NCBI RefSeq assembly: GCF_016863095.1
Contig: NZ_BOOF01000002.1
Location: 62,001 to 126,000, forward strand
Reading direction: 5' to 3'
DNA: 64,000 nucleotides
From: Microbispora siamensis
GTDB lineage: Bacteria; Actinomycetota; Actinomycetes; Streptosporangiales; Streptosporangiaceae
The notes below the pieces were generated by a model, which was not told the origin of the DNA, did no database searches, and saw nothing but the letters and a program-made list of their open reading frames with translations. Positions 25,520 through 35,570 of this stretch are shown here, one piece after another. The first letter of the stretch is position 1, and every line of letters begins with the position of its first letter. Both the position numbers and the translations under genes were made by a program.

Positions 25520-26137
25520 ATGCTGGGCGTGGCGACAGCATCCGCAATTACTACGACGACGAGACCGCACGGGTCCAGCCGGCCGAACCTGGTTCAGGTC
25601 GGCACCATCGTGTGGTTGTCCTCTGAGCTCATGTTCTTCGCGGCGCTGTTCGCGATGTACTTCACCATCCGGTCGGTCAGCCTCGGACAGGGCACGCACT
25701 GGCCCGAGGCGCACCTCGAAGTCCCGTTCGCGACCTTCAACACGACCGTTCTGGTCCTGTCGAGTGTCACGTGCCAGCTGGGCGTGTGGGCTGTGGAAAG
25801 GGGCGACGTCAAGAAGCTGCGATTCTGGTATGTCGTAAGCTTCCTGATGGGCGCCTTCTTCGTGGGCGGACAGCTTTACGAGTACGGGAACCTGGCGCGC
25901 GAGGGCCACGTCCTCTCGCACTCGCCGTACGACTCGGTGTTCTTCCTGACCACGGGCTTCCATGGCTTGCACGTGACGGGTGGTCTGATCGCGTTCCTGT
26001 TCATCCTGGGACGCACGTACGCCGCGAAGCGCTTGACGTATGAGCAGCAGACCAGCGCGATCGTCGTGTCCTACTACTGGCACTTCGTCGACGTGGTCTG
26101 GATCGGCCTTTTCGCGACCATCTACATCATCAAATGA
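25520..26137 (+). CDS. ctaE: Cytochrome c oxidase (aa3) subunit III
   Basis: 205-residue five-helix membrane subunit of the terminal oxidase. [41 protein letters not shown] and [14 protein letters not shown] are subunit III signatures, including the conserved acidic residue in TM helices that face subunit I. The ATG at 25520 has GGGGAG 8 nt upstream; GTG 25529 is an alternative. It starts the ctaE-qcrC-qcrA-qcrB operon and overlaps qcrC by ATGA. Region 25358-25519 should hold the promoter; a TATGGT at 25384 is one candidate -10. Confidence 0.93.
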   Translation: MLGVATASAITTTTRPHGSSRPNLVQVGTIVWLSSELMFFAALFAMYFTIRSVSLGQGTHWPEAHLEVPFATFNTTVLVLSSVTCQLGVWAVERGDVKKLRFWYVVSFLMGAFFVGGQLYEYGNLAREGHVLSHSPYDSVFFLTTGFHGLHVTGGLIAFLFILGRTYAAKRLTYEQQTSAIVVSYYWHFVDVVWIGLFATIYIIK

Positions 26138-26964
26138 TCGGAACGGGGATTTCGGTGAACTCCATCACCGCCCGACGGCGCCATCCCCTCGCGCGAGTCG
26201 CCGTCGTGGCGCTCGCGCTGGGCCTGCTCGGCGGCGGCTACGCGCTCGCGGCGCCGAACGGCAGCACCGCGGACGCCGCGATCGCGTCCGGCAAGGCCGA
26301 CGACGTGGCGCAGGGCAAGAGCCTCTTCGTGGCGCACTGCGCGAGCTGCCACGGCATGAACGCCGAGGGCACCAAGAAGGCTCCGACGCTCATCGGCGTC
26401 GGAGCCGCCGCCGTGAACTTCCAGGTGAGCAGCGGCCGCATGCCGGCCGCCGACGCGGGTCCCCAGGCGCCGCGCAAGCCGCGTGCGGAGTGGGCGACCG
26501 ACGAGGCCGTCGACCAGCTCTCGGCGTACGTCCAGTCCCTGGGCGGCGGCCCCACGGTGCCCAGCGCCGAGCAGGTCGACCCGGCCAAGGGCGACCCGGC
26601 CAAGGGCGGCGAGCTCTTCCGCGCCAACTGCATCCAGTGCCACAACTTCGTGGGCGCCGGCGGCGCGCTGACCTACGGCAAGTACGCGCCGCCGCTGAAC
26701 CCGGCGACGCCGACGCAGATCTACGAGGCGATGGCCACCGGCCCGCAGGCGATGCCGGTGTTCAACGACTCGACGATCACGCCGGAGCAGAAGCGCGACA
26801 TGATCGCGTACATCACCCACGTGCGGTCGCAGGTCGACCCGGGCGGTTCGGGTCTGGGCCGTATCGGCCCCGTCACCGAGGGCCTTGTAGCGTGGGTCGT
26901 GGGTCTCAGCCTCCTGATCCTGGCCTCCATCTGGATCACAGCGAAGAAGCGACGGGCGGCATGA
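26134..26964 (+). CDS. qcrC: Menaquinol-cytochrome c reductase dihaem cytochrome c subunit
   Basis: 276-residue membrane-anchored dihaem cytochrome cc. N-terminal hydrophobic segment (about 20-40), haem motifs CASCH (69-73) and CIQCH (166-170), with Met ligands probably in GRMPA and the later QAMPVF, and a C-terminal TM helix (245-268). In actinobacteria this subunit replaces soluble cytochrome c and passes electrons directly to the aa3 oxidase in a bcc-aa3 supercomplex. A GTG at 26155 behind GGGGA is an alternative start. Both ends overlap neighbours by ATGA. Confidence 0.95.
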   Translation: MIGTGISVNSITARRRHPLARVAVVALALGLLGGGYALAAPNGSTADAAIASGKADDVAQGKSLFVAHCASCHGMNAEGTKKAPTLIGVGAAAVNFQVSSGRMPAADAGPQAPRKPRAEWATDEAVDQLSAYVQSLGGGPTVPSAEQVDPAKGDPAKGGELFRANCIQCHNFVGAGGALTYGKYAPPLNPATPTQIYEAMATGPQAMPVFNDSTITPEQKRDMIAYITHVRSQVDPGGSGLGRIGPVTEGLVAWVVGLSLLILASIWITAKKRRAA

Positions 26965-28040
26965 CAGAGCAGAACGAGTACCCCGAGAGCGGCCGGGTGC
27001 GGACGCGCGTCCTCGGCACGCCGCCCGCGGACGCGCCGATCGTCGACAGCGACCCGATCCACGCGCCCGAAGGCGTTCCCGGCGTGATCCCGCAGGACCC
27101 CGTCAAGGCCCGCAAGGCCGAGCGCCTCGTCGCGCTGCTGTTCCTGATCGCCTTCCTGGCCGGTGCGGGGTTCATCGCCTCGTACGTGATCTTCCAGGTC
27201 GGCACGATCAGCAAGACGGCCACGTCGAACCTCGCGCTCGGCGGCACCCTGGCCCTGGCCCTGATGGCGCTGGCCGCGGGCCTCACGGTCTGGGTGCGGC
27301 AGATCATGCCGAAGTACAACCTGATCCAGGAGCGCCACGAGATGCGCTCCGACGACGGCACGCGTGAGTACGTCAAGGAGACCTTCCTCCAGGGCGCCGA
27401 CGAGAGCGGGTTCGTCAAGCACAAGCTGCTGCGCCGCACGCTGCTGCTGGCCGCCGCTCCGCTGGGCCTGCTCCCGCTGGTGCTGCTGAAGGACCTCGGC
27501 CCGCTCCCCGGGACCTCGCTCAGGCACACCGTCTGGGGCGAGCCCACCAAGAACGGCAAGCCGCGCCGCCTCGTGGTCGAGGGCACCGGCCAGCCGATCC
27601 GCGCGGCCGACTTCAACTCTCCCGGCGGCATCCTCTCCGTGGTCCCCGAGGGCTACGAGGAGGACCTGAACGCGCTGGCCAAGGCGACGCTGATCCTGCT
27701 CAAGTTCCGCCCGGAGGAGATCAAGTCCGGCACGAACCTGAACTGGACGCACGACGGCATCGTCGCCTACTCCAAGATCTGCACCCACGTGGGCTGCCCG
27801 GCGGCTCTCTACGAGCAGACGACGCACCACATCCTCTGCCCGTGCCACCAGTCGACCTTCGACGCGGCGGACGGAGCGAGGGTCGTCTTCGGCCCCGCCG
27901 CCCGGCCGCTGCCGCAGCTCCCCATCGGAATCGACGAGGAGGGCTACCTCGTCGCGAAGTCCGACTTCAAGGTCCCCGTCGGTCCCAGCTTCTGGGAGCG
28001 TGGCGACGCTGAAGCCGAAGCTAGGGAGAACGCATCATGA
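26961..28040 (+). CDS. qcrA: Menaquinol-cytochrome c reductase Rieske iron-sulfur subunit
   Basis: 359-residue Rieske protein. Three membrane helices (about 55-80, 90-112, 160-176) mark it as the actinobacterial type. The [2Fe-2S] ligands are Cys274/His276 (CTHVGC) and Cys293/His296 (CPCH), with Cys279 and Cys295 as the disulfide pair. It takes electrons from menaquinol and passes them to QcrC. The start ATG overlaps the qcrC stop by 4 nt and its stop overlaps qcrB by 4 nt, so the operon is tightly coupled. Confidence 0.95.
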   Translation: MTEQNEYPESGRVRTRVLGTPPADAPIVDSDPIHAPEGVPGVIPQDPVKARKAERLVALLFLIAFLAGAGFIASYVIFQVGTISKTATSNLALGGTLALALMALAAGLTVWVRQIMPKYNLIQERHEMRSDDGTREYVKETFLQGADESGFVKHKLLRRTLLLAAAPLGLLPLVLLKDLGPLPGTSLRHTVWGEPTKNGKPRRLVVEGTGQPIRAADFNSPGGILSVVPEGYEEDLNALAKATLILLKFRPEEIKSGTNLNWTHDGIVAYSKICTHVGCPAALYEQTTHHILCPCHQSTFDAADGARVVFGPAARPLPQLPIGIDEEGYLVAKSDFKVPVGPSFWERGDAEAEARENAS

Positions 28041-29668
28041 ACGCTCCCCCCAAGGCCATCGCAGGCGTCTCGACGTTCGTCGACGACCGCATCGGCGCGG
28101 GGAACTTCCTCAAGCGCAACCTGAGGAAGATCTTCCCCGACCACTGGTCGTTCCTCCTGGGGGAGATCGCGCTCTACTCGTTCGTCATCCTGCTGCTGAC
28201 CGGTACGTTCCTGACGTTCTGGTTCAAGCCGGGCATGGGCGAGGTCACGTACACGGGCAACTACGCCCCGCTGTACGGCGTGAAGATGTCGGAGGCCTAC
28301 GCCTCGGCGCTGCACATCAGCTTCGACGTCCGCGGCGGTCTGCTGATGCGGCAGATCCACCACTGGGCGGCGCTGCTGTTCGTGGGCGGCATGACGGTGC
28401 ACATGCTCCGGATCTTCTTCACCGGGGCGTACCGCAAGCCGCGCGAGCTCAACTGGATCATCGGCATCCTCCTGCTCTCGCTGGCGCTTCTCGAGGGCCT
28501 CACCGGCTACTCCCTCCCCGACGACCTGCTCTCCGGCGCGGGTCTGCGGATCACCCAGGGCGTCGCCCAGTCGATCCCGATCGTGGGCACCTACGTCTCG
28601 TTCTTCCTGTTCGGCGGCGAGTACCCGGGCCACGACGTCATCTCGCGGTTCTACTCGATCCACATCCTGCTGATCCCGGGCATCCTGCTCGCGCTCGTCT
28701 CGGCGCACATGATCCTGATGTGGGTGCAGAAGCACACGCAGATGCCGGGCAAGAACAGGACCGAGAAGAACGTGGTGGGCGCCCCGTTCTACCCGGCCTT
28801 CATGATCAAGTCGGGCGCGTTCTTCCTGTTCACGTTCGGCGTCATCGCGCTGCTCGGCACGTTCGCCCAGATCAACCCGATCTGGCTGTTCGGGCCGTAC
28901 ACCCCGGCGGACATCTCGGCCGGCTCCCAGCCCGACTGGTACATGGGCTTCCTGGAGGGCGCGCTCCGTCTCATGCCGTCGTGGGAGATCAACTTCCTCG
29001 ACCACACGGTGACGCTGAGCGTGCTGATCCCGGCGCTGGTGCCACTGGGCATCGTCATGACGGGCCTGGCGCTGTATCCGTTCCTGGAGCAGTGGATCAC
29101 GGGTGACCGCCGCGAGCACCACGTCGCCGACCGGCCGCGCAACAACCCGCACCGCACGGCCATCGGCATCTCGGGTATGACGTTCTACGGCCTCCTGTGG
29201 CTGCTGGGCGCCAACGACGAGCTCTCGGCGAACTTCCACCTCGACCTGTACACGACGACCTGGTTCGGGCGGATCGCCGTCTTCGTCGGCCCGGCCATCG
29301 CGTACTGGATCACCTACCGGATGTGCATCGGCCTCCAGCGCAAGGACGCCGAGGTGCTGTCCCACGGCGTGGAGTCCGGCGTCATCAAGCGGCTGCCGAA
29401 CGGCCAGTACATCGAGGTCCACACGCCGCCGGCGGAGGACATCGCCGAGCACATCCGCGGCAAGAAGGAGATCCCGGTGCTCGAGAGCGCCGAGGACGGC
29501 GAGGGCATCCCGCCCAAGGGCGCCCGCAGCGCCATCGGCCGGCTCCGCGCCAAGATGAGCCAGGCGTACGGGACCGACCGGGTCCCGCTGACCGACGGCC
29601 ACCACGAGGAGGCCCACGAGGAGGAGCACGCGGGCGTCGGCGCCGGCGACCGCAAGGAGCTCCACTGA
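28037..29668 (+). CDS. qcrB: Menaquinol-cytochrome c reductase cytochrome b subunit
   Basis: 543-residue polytopic subunit carrying two b haems and both quinone sites. QIHHWAALLFVGGMTVHMLR and FYSIHILLIPGILLALVSAHM supply the four haem histidines, spaced as in cytochrome b6/b; GYSLPDDLL and the Qo-site region follow. The C-terminal ~120 residues are a hydrophilic extension typical of actinobacteria (the target subunit of QcrB inhibitors in mycobacteria), ending in a His/Glu-rich tail (HHEEAHEEEHAG). It is the last gene before a strong hairpin. Confidence 0.95.
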   Translation: MNAPPKAIAGVSTFVDDRIGAGNFLKRNLRKIFPDHWSFLLGEIALYSFVILLLTGTFLTFWFKPGMGEVTYTGNYAPLYGVKMSEAYASALHISFDVRGGLLMRQIHHWAALLFVGGMTVHMLRIFFTGAYRKPRELNWIIGILLLSLALLEGLTGYSLPDDLLSGAGLRITQGVAQSIPIVGTYVSFFLFGGEYPGHDVISRFYSIHILLIPGILLALVSAHMILMWVQKHTQMPGKNRTEKNVVGAPFYPAFMIKSGAFFLFTFGVIALLGTFAQINPIWLFGPYTPADISAGSQPDWYMGFLEGALRLMPSWEINFLDHTVTLSVLIPALVPLGIVMTGLALYPFLEQWITGDRREHHVADRPRNNPHRTAIGISGMTFYGLLWLLGANDELSANFHLDLYTTTWFGRIAVFVGPAIAYWITYRMCIGLQRKDAEVLSHGVESGVIKRLPNGQYIEVHTPPAEDIAEHIRGKKEIPVLESAEDGEGIPPKGARSAIGRLRAKMSQAYGTDRVPLTDGHHEEAHEEEHAGVGAGDRKELH

Positions 29669-29690
29669 CGGGCACCTGACTGACCGGCAC

Positions 29691-29735
29691 GCAACGGCCC
29701 GGCAGGGGGAACCACTCCCCCGGCCGGGCCGTTGC
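29691..29735 (+). terminator. Strong hairpin after qcrB
   Basis: GCAACGGCCCGGC (29691-29703) pairs exactly with GCCGGGCCGTTGC (29723-29735); after one A-G mismatch GGGGG pairs with CCCCC, loop AACCACT. It follows the qcrB stop by 22 nt. Confidence 0.85.
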
Positions 29736-29845
29736 TCTGTGCCCCTGTTGCGGGCATCCGACCAGGGGTCTACGTCCACGGTCGGCCGGTGGCGCGGCGA
29801 ATGTGCCTCACGGTCCGATGCGGTGGGGACGCGCCGCACGGCACC

Positions 29846-30925
29846 GTGAACCGGGTGATCGACACCGCACAGCCACCGGAGACCCACGACCTGCCACCTG
29901 CGCCGCTCCCCCTCCCCCGTGGCGGCACGGGCGCACGCCGCGGCCCGCTCGCGCTCCTTCGGCGTAGTCCGGTCCGCGACCGCCTGGGCCGGAGGCTGCT
30001 CGCCACGTTCGTCGTCGCCGCGCTCGCCGTTCCGGTGACCGGCGCGGCACGTCCCGAGGCGGTCCCCGCGCCCGTCCCGCCGCCCCTGCCCCCGCTACGG
30101 GCCGCGACCACCGCGAGCCTGGCCGAGCGGTACGCCGCCACCCGTGGCGCCGTCGAGGCCGCGATGCGGACCGCCGCGGCGGCCGGTCACCGATGGCGGG
30201 CCGCCATGCTGCGGGCGATGGCCGGCCCCACCCGGCACTTCCTGTCCTTCGACGGCCGCGACGGCGGCCGGGCCGCCGAGGTGTTCGGCGACCTGGCCGC
30301 CGCCGACCGGATCGCGGTGATCGTCCCCGGCTCCGGCACCGGCCTCGACACGTACGGGCTCCTGCGGGGCGGCTCGATGCGGCTGCAGCGGGCACTCGGC
30401 CCGCGAGGCGCCGTCGTCGCCTGGCTCGGATACCGGACTCCGAGCACCGTGAGCCTCCAGGCGATGACTCCCGGCCGCGCGGACGAGGCCGTCCCCGCAC
30501 TGCGTGCCTTCGTCCGCGACCTGGCCCGGCTCAGGCCCGCCGCCCGCATCAGCCTGGTGTGCCACTCGTACGGCGGCGTGGTGTGCGGCAGGGCCGCGCC
30601 GGGCCTGGACGTCGCGGACATCGTTCTGTGCGGCAGCCCCGGCGCGGGCGTGGACGACGCGGCGGCGATGCGCACCCGGGCGGCCGTGTGGGCCGCCCGC
30701 GGCACCGGGGACTGGGTCGGGCACCTGCCGCACGCGGCGCTGCGCCTTCCCTTCGGCACGATCGGGCTCGGGGAGGATCCCGTGGATCCCCGGTTCGGCG
30801 CCCGGATTTTCGCCGCGGGCGACGGCGGTCACAGCGACTATCTGAAAGCCGGATCGCCGGCGCTGGCGAACATCGCCCGGATCGTCTCCGGGCATGCTCC
30901 CGCCGAGGTGAGCCGTGTTTCATGA
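29846..30925 (+). CDS. Secreted alpha/beta hydrolase (DUF1023-like)
   Basis: About 359 residues from GTG 29846; the start is uncertain (ATG 29801 is also possible). An Arg-rich region followed by LLATFVVAALAVPVTGAA is a signal peptide or anchor. VIVPGSGTGLDTY and SLVCHSYGGVVCG (nucleophile Ser) define the DUF1023 hydrolase core, with a late GDGGHSDYL supplying His. Substrate unknown; exported location suggests envelope or lipid ester targets. The last 11 nt overlap the acyltransferase gene, so the two are a transcription unit. Confidence 0.75.
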   Translation: MNRVIDTAQPPETHDLPPAPLPLPRGGTGARRGPLALLRRSPVRDRLGRRLLATFVVAALAVPVTGAARPEAVPAPVPPPLPPLRAATTASLAERYAATRGAVEAAMRTAAAAGHRWRAAMLRAMAGPTRHFLSFDGRDGGRAAEVFGDLAAADRIAVIVPGSGTGLDTYGLLRGGSMRLQRALGPRGAVVAWLGYRTPSTVSLQAMTPGRADEAVPALRAFVRDLARLRPAARISLVCHSYGGVVCGRAAPGLDVADIVLCGSPGAGVDDAAAMRTRAAVWAARGTGDWVGHLPHAALRLPFGTIGLGEDPVDPRFGARIFAAGDGGHSDYLKAGSPALANIARIVSGHAPAEVSRVS

Positions 30926-32105
30926 CCTCGTGCGGCGCGTCGAGGAGACGACACCGACCCCGCGCGACCACGCCTCGGAGACACCGCGCGACCGCGCCTC
31001 AGCGGCACCGCCAAACCGCGCCTCGGAGACACCGCGCGACCGCGCCGTCGACACGCTGCGTGCCCTCGCCATCGCCGGTGTGGTGCTCGGTCACTGGCTG
31101 GTGACCGCACCCGTCGCCGACAGCGGCGTCCTGCGCGTCACCAGTCCGCTGACGTACATGCCGCAGCTCGCGCCCGTCTCCTGGCTGTTCCAGACCATGG
31201 CCGTGTTCTTCTTTGTGGGCGGGCGGGTGGCCGTCGAGAGCCACGGCCGCGCCCGGGGACGGAGCGTGGGCCACGGCCGGTGGGCCGCCGCCCGGATGGC
31301 CCGCCTGTTCCGCCCGGTCGTGCCCCTGGTGGGGGTGTGGAGCGCGGCGGCGGTCGCGATGCTCGCCTGGGGGGCCGACCCGGGGACCGTGTACGCGCTG
31401 GTCAAGCTGGCGTTGGCGCCGATGTGGTTCCTGCTGGTCTTCGCGGCGCTGACCGCGGTGACCCCGCTCGCCGCCCGGCTGCACCCGGTGTGGCCGCTCG
31501 CCGCAGTCGCGGTGGCCGATCTCGTCAGGTTCGGCCTGGACGGGCCGTCCTGGGTCGGCTGGATCAACGTGGGGACCGGCTGGCTCGTGCCGTACTGCCT
31601 CGGCGCCCTGTGGGCGGGCGGGCGGCTGGGCGGCCGGGTGACCGGATGGGCGCTGCTGCTCGGCGGGGCCGCGGCCACCGCCGGTCTCGTCCTGTGGGCC
31701 GGCTATCCGGCGTCCATGGTCGGCGTGCCGGGCGCGCCGGTCTCCAACCAGTCCCCGCCCACACTGGCGGCCGTGGCGTTCGGGCTGGCCCAGTGCGGGG
31801 CGGCCCTGCTGCTGGCCGGGCCGCTGCGGCGGGTGCTGCGCCGTCCCGGCGCCTGGGCGCCGGTGGCGGTGGCCAACCTCTCCGCGATGACGATCTTCCT
31901 GTGGCACCAGACCGCGTTGATCGCGGTCACGACGGCGGCCTTATGGCTCGCGGGCGGGCCGCTGCCCGGCCTGCACACCGTCCCGGGCGACCCCGGCTGG
32001 GTGGCCGCCCGGCTGGCGTGGCTGCCGGCGTTCGCGGCGGCCCTGGCGGTGTGCCGGGCGGTCTTCCGCCGTCACGAGGCACCCCGCGGCCCACGCGTTC
32101 CCTGA
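30915..32105 (+). CDS. Membrane acyltransferase (acyltransferase-3 family)
   Basis: 396 residues with about 10 membrane helices. DTLRALAIAGVVLGHW is the family start, with the conserved His in GHW; FFFVGGRVA and a conserved Arg-rich cytosolic segment (RMARLF) follow. Such enzymes O-acylate sugars, glycans or secondary metabolites. The first ~45 residues are a tandem-repeat region (four 8-residue units), absent from the core family. GAGGTGA lies 3-4 nt before the GTG start. The overlap with the secreted hydrolase suggests acylation/deacylation of the same envelope component (inference). Confidence 0.85.
   Translation: MFHDLVRRVEETTPTPRDHASETPRDRASAAPPNRASETPRDRAVDTLRALAIAGVVLGHWLVTAPVADSGVLRVTSPLTYMPQLAPVSWLFQTMAVFFFVGGRVAVESHGRARGRSVGHGRWAAARMARLFRPVVPLVGVWSAAAVAMLAWGADPGTVYALVKLALAPMWFLLVFAALTAVTPLAARLHPVWPLAAVAVADLVRFGLDGPSWVGWINVGTGWLVPYCLGALWAGGRLGGRVTGWALLLGGAAATAGLVLWAGYPASMVGVPGAPVSNQSPPTLAAVAFGLAQCGAALLLAGPLRRVLRRPGAWAPVAVANLSAMTIFLWHQTALIAVTTAALWLAGGPLPGLHTVPGDPGWVAARLAWLPAFAAALAVCRAVFRRHEAPRGPRVP
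30957..31052 (+). repeat. Four in-frame 24-bp repeats in the acyltransferase N-terminus
   Basis: Units at 30957-30980, 30981-31004, 31005-31028 and 31029-31052 encode variants of TPRDRASE. Being a multiple of three, copy changes keep the frame. Confidence 0.85.
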
Positions 32106-32202
32106 CTCGTTCATCAGCTCCTCGTTCGCTTTGCGAGCGGCTCGTTCCTCACCGCTCACTCCGCTCACTGCGTCGGGTTCTCTCGCGGTAGCCGACGGCC
32201 GC

Positions 32203-33372
32203 TCAGAGGATCTCGGCGGGAGCGGCGCGCAGGCGACTCCGCTTGAGCCAGGCCGGCCAGGAGTCCTGCCAGTAGCTCCAGCCGTTGGTCGCCTCCAGCC
32301 TGCGCGGCGTCCCGGTCACGATGATCGGGTCGCCGATCAGGGTGTTGTTCTTGAACCACTTGGCGTTCTCCGGGCTGACGTTCACGCAGCCGTGGCTGAC
32401 GTTGGAGTTGCCCTGGTCACCGACGGACCACGGGGCGCCGTGGACGTACTCGCCGGAGTTGGAGATGCGGACGCTGTTGTACACGGTCGTCTGGTAGTAG
32501 CCGGCCTGCCCCGGTCCCGCGTCCGGAGACGTCATGACCGTGACGTCCTCCCTGGACATCGCCACGTGGATGCCGCTGGTGGTGTGGTGGCGGAGCACGT
32601 CGCCCATGCCCGCGCTGATCGGCATGTTCTTGATCTGCTTGCCGTCCCGCTCGATCTTCATGTAGTGGGTCTGGGTGTTGGCCACGCTGATCTGCGAACG
32701 GCCGATCTCGAAGTCCCGGACGTAGTCCTGCTTGCCGTACATGCCCTCGCCGCCCCTGATGCCGGCCAGGCGCGCGGTGACGCGGACCTTGGTGTACGTC
32801 GGCCAGTACTTCTCCGGGCGGAAGACCACGTTCTTGTCGTCGAGCCAGTGCCAGGCGCCGTCGATGGGCTTGGACGCCTGCACGATCAGGTTGCGCTCGA
32901 CGGACACGCGGTCGGTGATCGGCTTGTCGAAGGTGATGATGATCGGCATGCCGACGCCGACCGTCAGGCCGGTGTCCTGCTTGTTGGGCAGCAGGGTGGT
33001 GACGCCGAAGGTCTTGGCGGCCGGTTTCGTGGCGAAGCGCACGGTCCTGGTCGTCGAGCCGCCGGAGCCCACGGCCGTCGCCTCGACGCTGTAGGCCGTC
33101 CCCGGGGCCATGGGGCGCTCGCTGCGCCACTGGGTGTGATCGGGGCTGAACACGCCCGCGACGGGCTTTCCAGCGGCCTGTACGGCCACGTGGGTGAGCT
33201 TGCCGCCGGCCGCGCCGACCAGGATCGGAAGCTCGGGCGGCAGGTCGGCGGCGCCGTCGAGCGGGCTGATGCTGATCGCCGTCCCGGAGCCTCGATCCTC
33301 GTCGCGCCCGCCCGACGTGGAACACCCGGCAACCATCACGAGAAGGGCCAGCACCCCCGCACCAGCACGCAC
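32203..33372 (-). CDS. L,D-transpeptidase lipoprotein (YkuD family, LdtMt2-like)
   Basis: 389-residue cell-wall enzyme making 3-3 cross-links or attaching proteins to peptidoglycan. The signal peptide ends VAGC (lipobox, Cys17), so it is anchored to the outer face of the membrane. Two Ig-like domains (about 30-235) precede the catalytic domain with YVHGAPW and SHGCVNVS (His327, Cys329), and a Trp-rich C-terminal tail packs on it. This is the mycobacterial Ldt layout. AGGGGGA lies 6 nt before the GTG start. It sits between the two respiratory clusters. Confidence 0.92.
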   Translation of the reverse strand: MRAGAGVLALLVMVAGCSTSGGRDEDRGSGTAISISPLDGAADLPPELPILVGAAGGKLTHVAVQAAGKPVAGVFSPDHTQWRSERPMAPGTAYSVEATAVGSGGSTTRTVRFATKPAAKTFGVTTLLPNKQDTGLTVGVGMPIIITFDKPITDRVSVERNLIVQASKPIDGAWHWLDDKNVVFRPEKYWPTYTKVRVTARLAGIRGGEGMYGKQDYVRDFEIGRSQISVANTQTHYMKIERDGKQIKNMPISAGMGDVLRHHTTSGIHVAMSREDVTVMTSPDAGPGQAGYYQTTVYNSVRISNSGEYVHGAPWSVGDQGNSNVSHGCVNVSPENAKWFKNNTLIGDPIIVTGTPRRLEATNGWSYWQDSWPAWLKRSRLRAAPAEIL

Positions 33373-33461
33373 GTCCGTCCCCCTAGCGTCGCTTTCCGGG
33401 GGTTATTCCCGGGTGACGTACCGTTCGGGCAGTCCGGGGGCCGTGGGCCGGCAAAGAACGC

Positions 33462-33497
33462 GGACGGCCGGTCGGCGAGAACGCCGACCGGCCGTCC
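33462..33497 (-). terminator. Perfect 16-bp hairpin after ctaF
   Basis: GGACGGCCGGTCGGCG (33462-33477) and CGCCGACCGGCCGTCC (33482-33497) are exact inverted copies with an AGAA loop, 16 nt past the ctaF stop. It ends the ctaC-ctaD-ctaF transcript before the divergent-side promoter of the L,D-transpeptidase. Confidence 0.85.
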
Positions 33498-33513
33498 AGG
33501 GGGGTTCACGCGA

Positions 33514-33909
33514 TCAGTGCGAGAAGTTGCCCCGGTAGTACTGGAACACGAACCCGATCATGGCCATGACCGTGCAGAACAGGCCGATGAAGAACAGCCA
33601 CCAGCCGACCGCGAAGCCGAAGAACGTCAGCGCGGCCGACAGGCACACGAACAGCGGCCACCAGCTGTGCGGGCTGTAGAAGCCGATCTCGCCCGCGCCG
33701 TCGCTGATCTCGGCCTCCTTGTTGTCCTCCGGCTGGTCGCCGATGCGGCGCGCGGTGAACAGCAGGTAGTAGCCGATCATGAGGGCCAGGCCGACGGAGA
33801 TCGCCATGGCGGTGGTGCCGGTCGGCTCCTTGGACCAGAACCAGTAGACCACGTCCGCGGCGGCGAAGAAGAGGCCGCAGAGCAGGAACATCCATCCCTG
33901 GATCTTCAT
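33514..33909 (-). CDS. ctaF: Actinobacterial cytochrome c oxidase subunit IV
   Basis: 131-residue membrane protein with four helices (two at 4-24 and 33-52, two at 83-103 and 105-124) and a charged middle loop. [15 protein letters not shown] and [20 protein letters not shown] match the small fourth subunit specific to actinobacterial aa3 oxidase. It stabilises the bcc-aa3 supercomplex and has no cofactors. The ATG overlaps the ctaD stop by 4 nt; a strong hairpin follows. Confidence 0.92.
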   Translation of the reverse strand: MKIQGWMFLLCGLFFAAADVVYWFWSKEPTGTTAMAISVGLALMIGYYLLFTARRIGDQPEDNKEAEISDGAGEIGFYSPHSWWPLFVCLSAALTFFGFAVGWWLFFIGLFCTVMAMIGFVFQYYRGNFSH

Positions 33910-35570
33910 CGGGACTCCTCCACCAGCTCAGGCTTGGCGGTGATGTGCGGGTACTTGAGGTCGAACGCGGGGCGCTCGGACCGGATGCGCGGCAGCGACA
34001 GGAAGTTGTGCCGCGGCGGCGGGCAGGAGGTCGCCCACTCGAGCGAACCGCCGAAGCCCCAGGGGTCGTCCACGGTGACCTTCGGCGCCTTACGCCAGGT
34101 CACCCAGACGTTGTAGAAGAACGGCAGGGTGGACAGGCCCAGCAGGAGCGCGCCGGCCGAGGAGACCATGTTCAGGTCGGTGAAGCCGTCGGCGGGCGAG
34201 TAGTCGGCGTACCGGCGGGGGAAGCCGATGACGCCCAGCCAGTGCTGCACCAGGAAGGTCAGGTGGAAGCCGAAGAACAGCAGCCAGAAGTGGAGCTTGC
34301 CGATCTTGTCGTTCAGCATCTTGCCGGTGAACTTGGGCCACCAGAAGTAGAACCCGGCGAACATCGCGAACACCACGGTGCCGAAGACCACGTAGTGGAA
34401 GTGGGCCACGACGAAGTAGGTGTCGCTGATGTGGAAGTCCAGCGGGGGCGACGCCAGGATGACGCCGGTCAGACCACCGAACAGGAAGGTCACCAGGAAG
34501 CCGACCGCGAACAGCATCGGCGCCTCGAACGACAGGTGGCCCCGCCACATCGTGCCGATCCAGTTGAAGAACTTCACCCCGGTCGGTACGGCGATCAGGA
34601 ACGTCATGAACGAGAAGAACGGCAGCAGCACCTGGCCGGTCACGAACATGTGGTGGGCCCACACGGTGACCGACAGGCCCGCGATGGCGATGGTCGCGCC
34701 GACCAGGCCGATGTACCCGAAGATCGGCTTGCGGCTGAAGACCGGAAGGATCTCGGTGATGATGCCGAAGAACGGCAGTGCGATGATGTAGACCTCGGGG
34801 TGCCCGAAGAACCAGAACAGGTGCTGCCACAGCATCGCCCCGCCCGTGGGCGAGTCGAAGATGTGGGCGCCCAGCTTGCGGTCGGCCTCCAGGGCGAGCA
34901 GCGCGGCGGCCAGCACCGGGAAGGCGAGCAGCACCAGGATGCTGGTGAGCAGGATGTTCCAGGTGAAGATCGGCATCCGGAACATCGTCATGCCGGGGGC
35001 GCGCATGGTGAGGATCGTGGTGATGAAGTTCACCGCGCCGAGGATGGTGCCGAGACCGGACATCGCCAGGCCCAGGACCCAGAAGTCGCTGCCGAGGCCG
35101 GGCGAGGTCACCGCGTTCGACAGCGGCGCGTACGCGGTCCAGCCGAACGAGGCGGACCCGCCCGGGGTGAAGAAGCCCAGCACGGCGATCGTGCTGCCGA
35201 ACAGGTAGAGCCAGTAGCTCACCATGTTCAGCCGGGGGAACGCCACGTCAGGGGCGCCGATCTGCAGCGGCATCAGCTCGTTGGCGAAGCCGGCGAACAG
35301 CGGCGTCGCGAACATGAGCAGCATGATCGTGCCGTGCATCGTGAACAGCTGGTTGAACTGCTCGGTCGACACGACCTGCAGCCCCGGCTGCGCGAGCTCG
35401 GCCCGCATCACCAGCGCCATGAGGCCGCCGATGAGGAAGAACACGAACGACGTGATCAGGTAGAGGTGCCCGATCACCTTGTGGTCGGTCGAGGACAGCC
35501 ACTTGGCGATGACCGTGCCCTTGGTGTACGGCCGCGCGGCGATGCCGGCCGGTTCCTGGATGGCGGTCAC
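33906..35570 (-). CDS. ctaD: Cytochrome c oxidase (aa3) subunit I
   Basis: 554-residue, 12-helix catalytic subunit with haem a and the haem a3-CuB centre. [14 protein letters not shown] carries a haem a His; [14 protein letters not shown] has the CuB His and the cross-linked Tyr; [10 protein letters not shown] gives the other CuB His pair; [11 protein letters not shown] gives haem a3 and haem a His. The GTG at 35570 is part of a GTGA overlap with the ctaC stop. The frame extending to 35951 runs antisense-like through ctaC and is not coding. Confidence 0.96.
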   Translation of the reverse strand: MTAIQEPAGIAARPYTKGTVIAKWLSSTDHKVIGHLYLITSFVFFLIGGLMALVMRAELAQPGLQVVSTEQFNQLFTMHGTIMLLMFATPLFAGFANELMPLQIGAPDVAFPRLNMVSYWLYLFGSTIAVLGFFTPGGSASFGWTAYAPLSNAVTSPGLGSDFWVLGLAMSGLGTILGAVNFITTILTMRAPGMTMFRMPIFTWNILLTSILVLLAFPVLAAALLALEADRKLGAHIFDSPTGGAMLWQHLFWFFGHPEVYIIALPFFGIITEILPVFSRKPIFGYIGLVGATIAIAGLSVTVWAHHMFVTGQVLLPFFSFMTFLIAVPTGVKFFNWIGTMWRGHLSFEAPMLFAVGFLVTFLFGGLTGVILASPPLDFHISDTYFVVAHFHYVVFGTVVFAMFAGFYFWWPKFTGKMLNDKIGKLHFWLLFFGFHLTFLVQHWLGVIGFPRRYADYSPADGFTDLNMVSSAGALLLGLSTLPFFYNVWVTWRKAPKVTVDDPWGFGGSLEWATSCPPPRHNFLSLPRIRSERPAFDLKYPHITAKPELVEESR

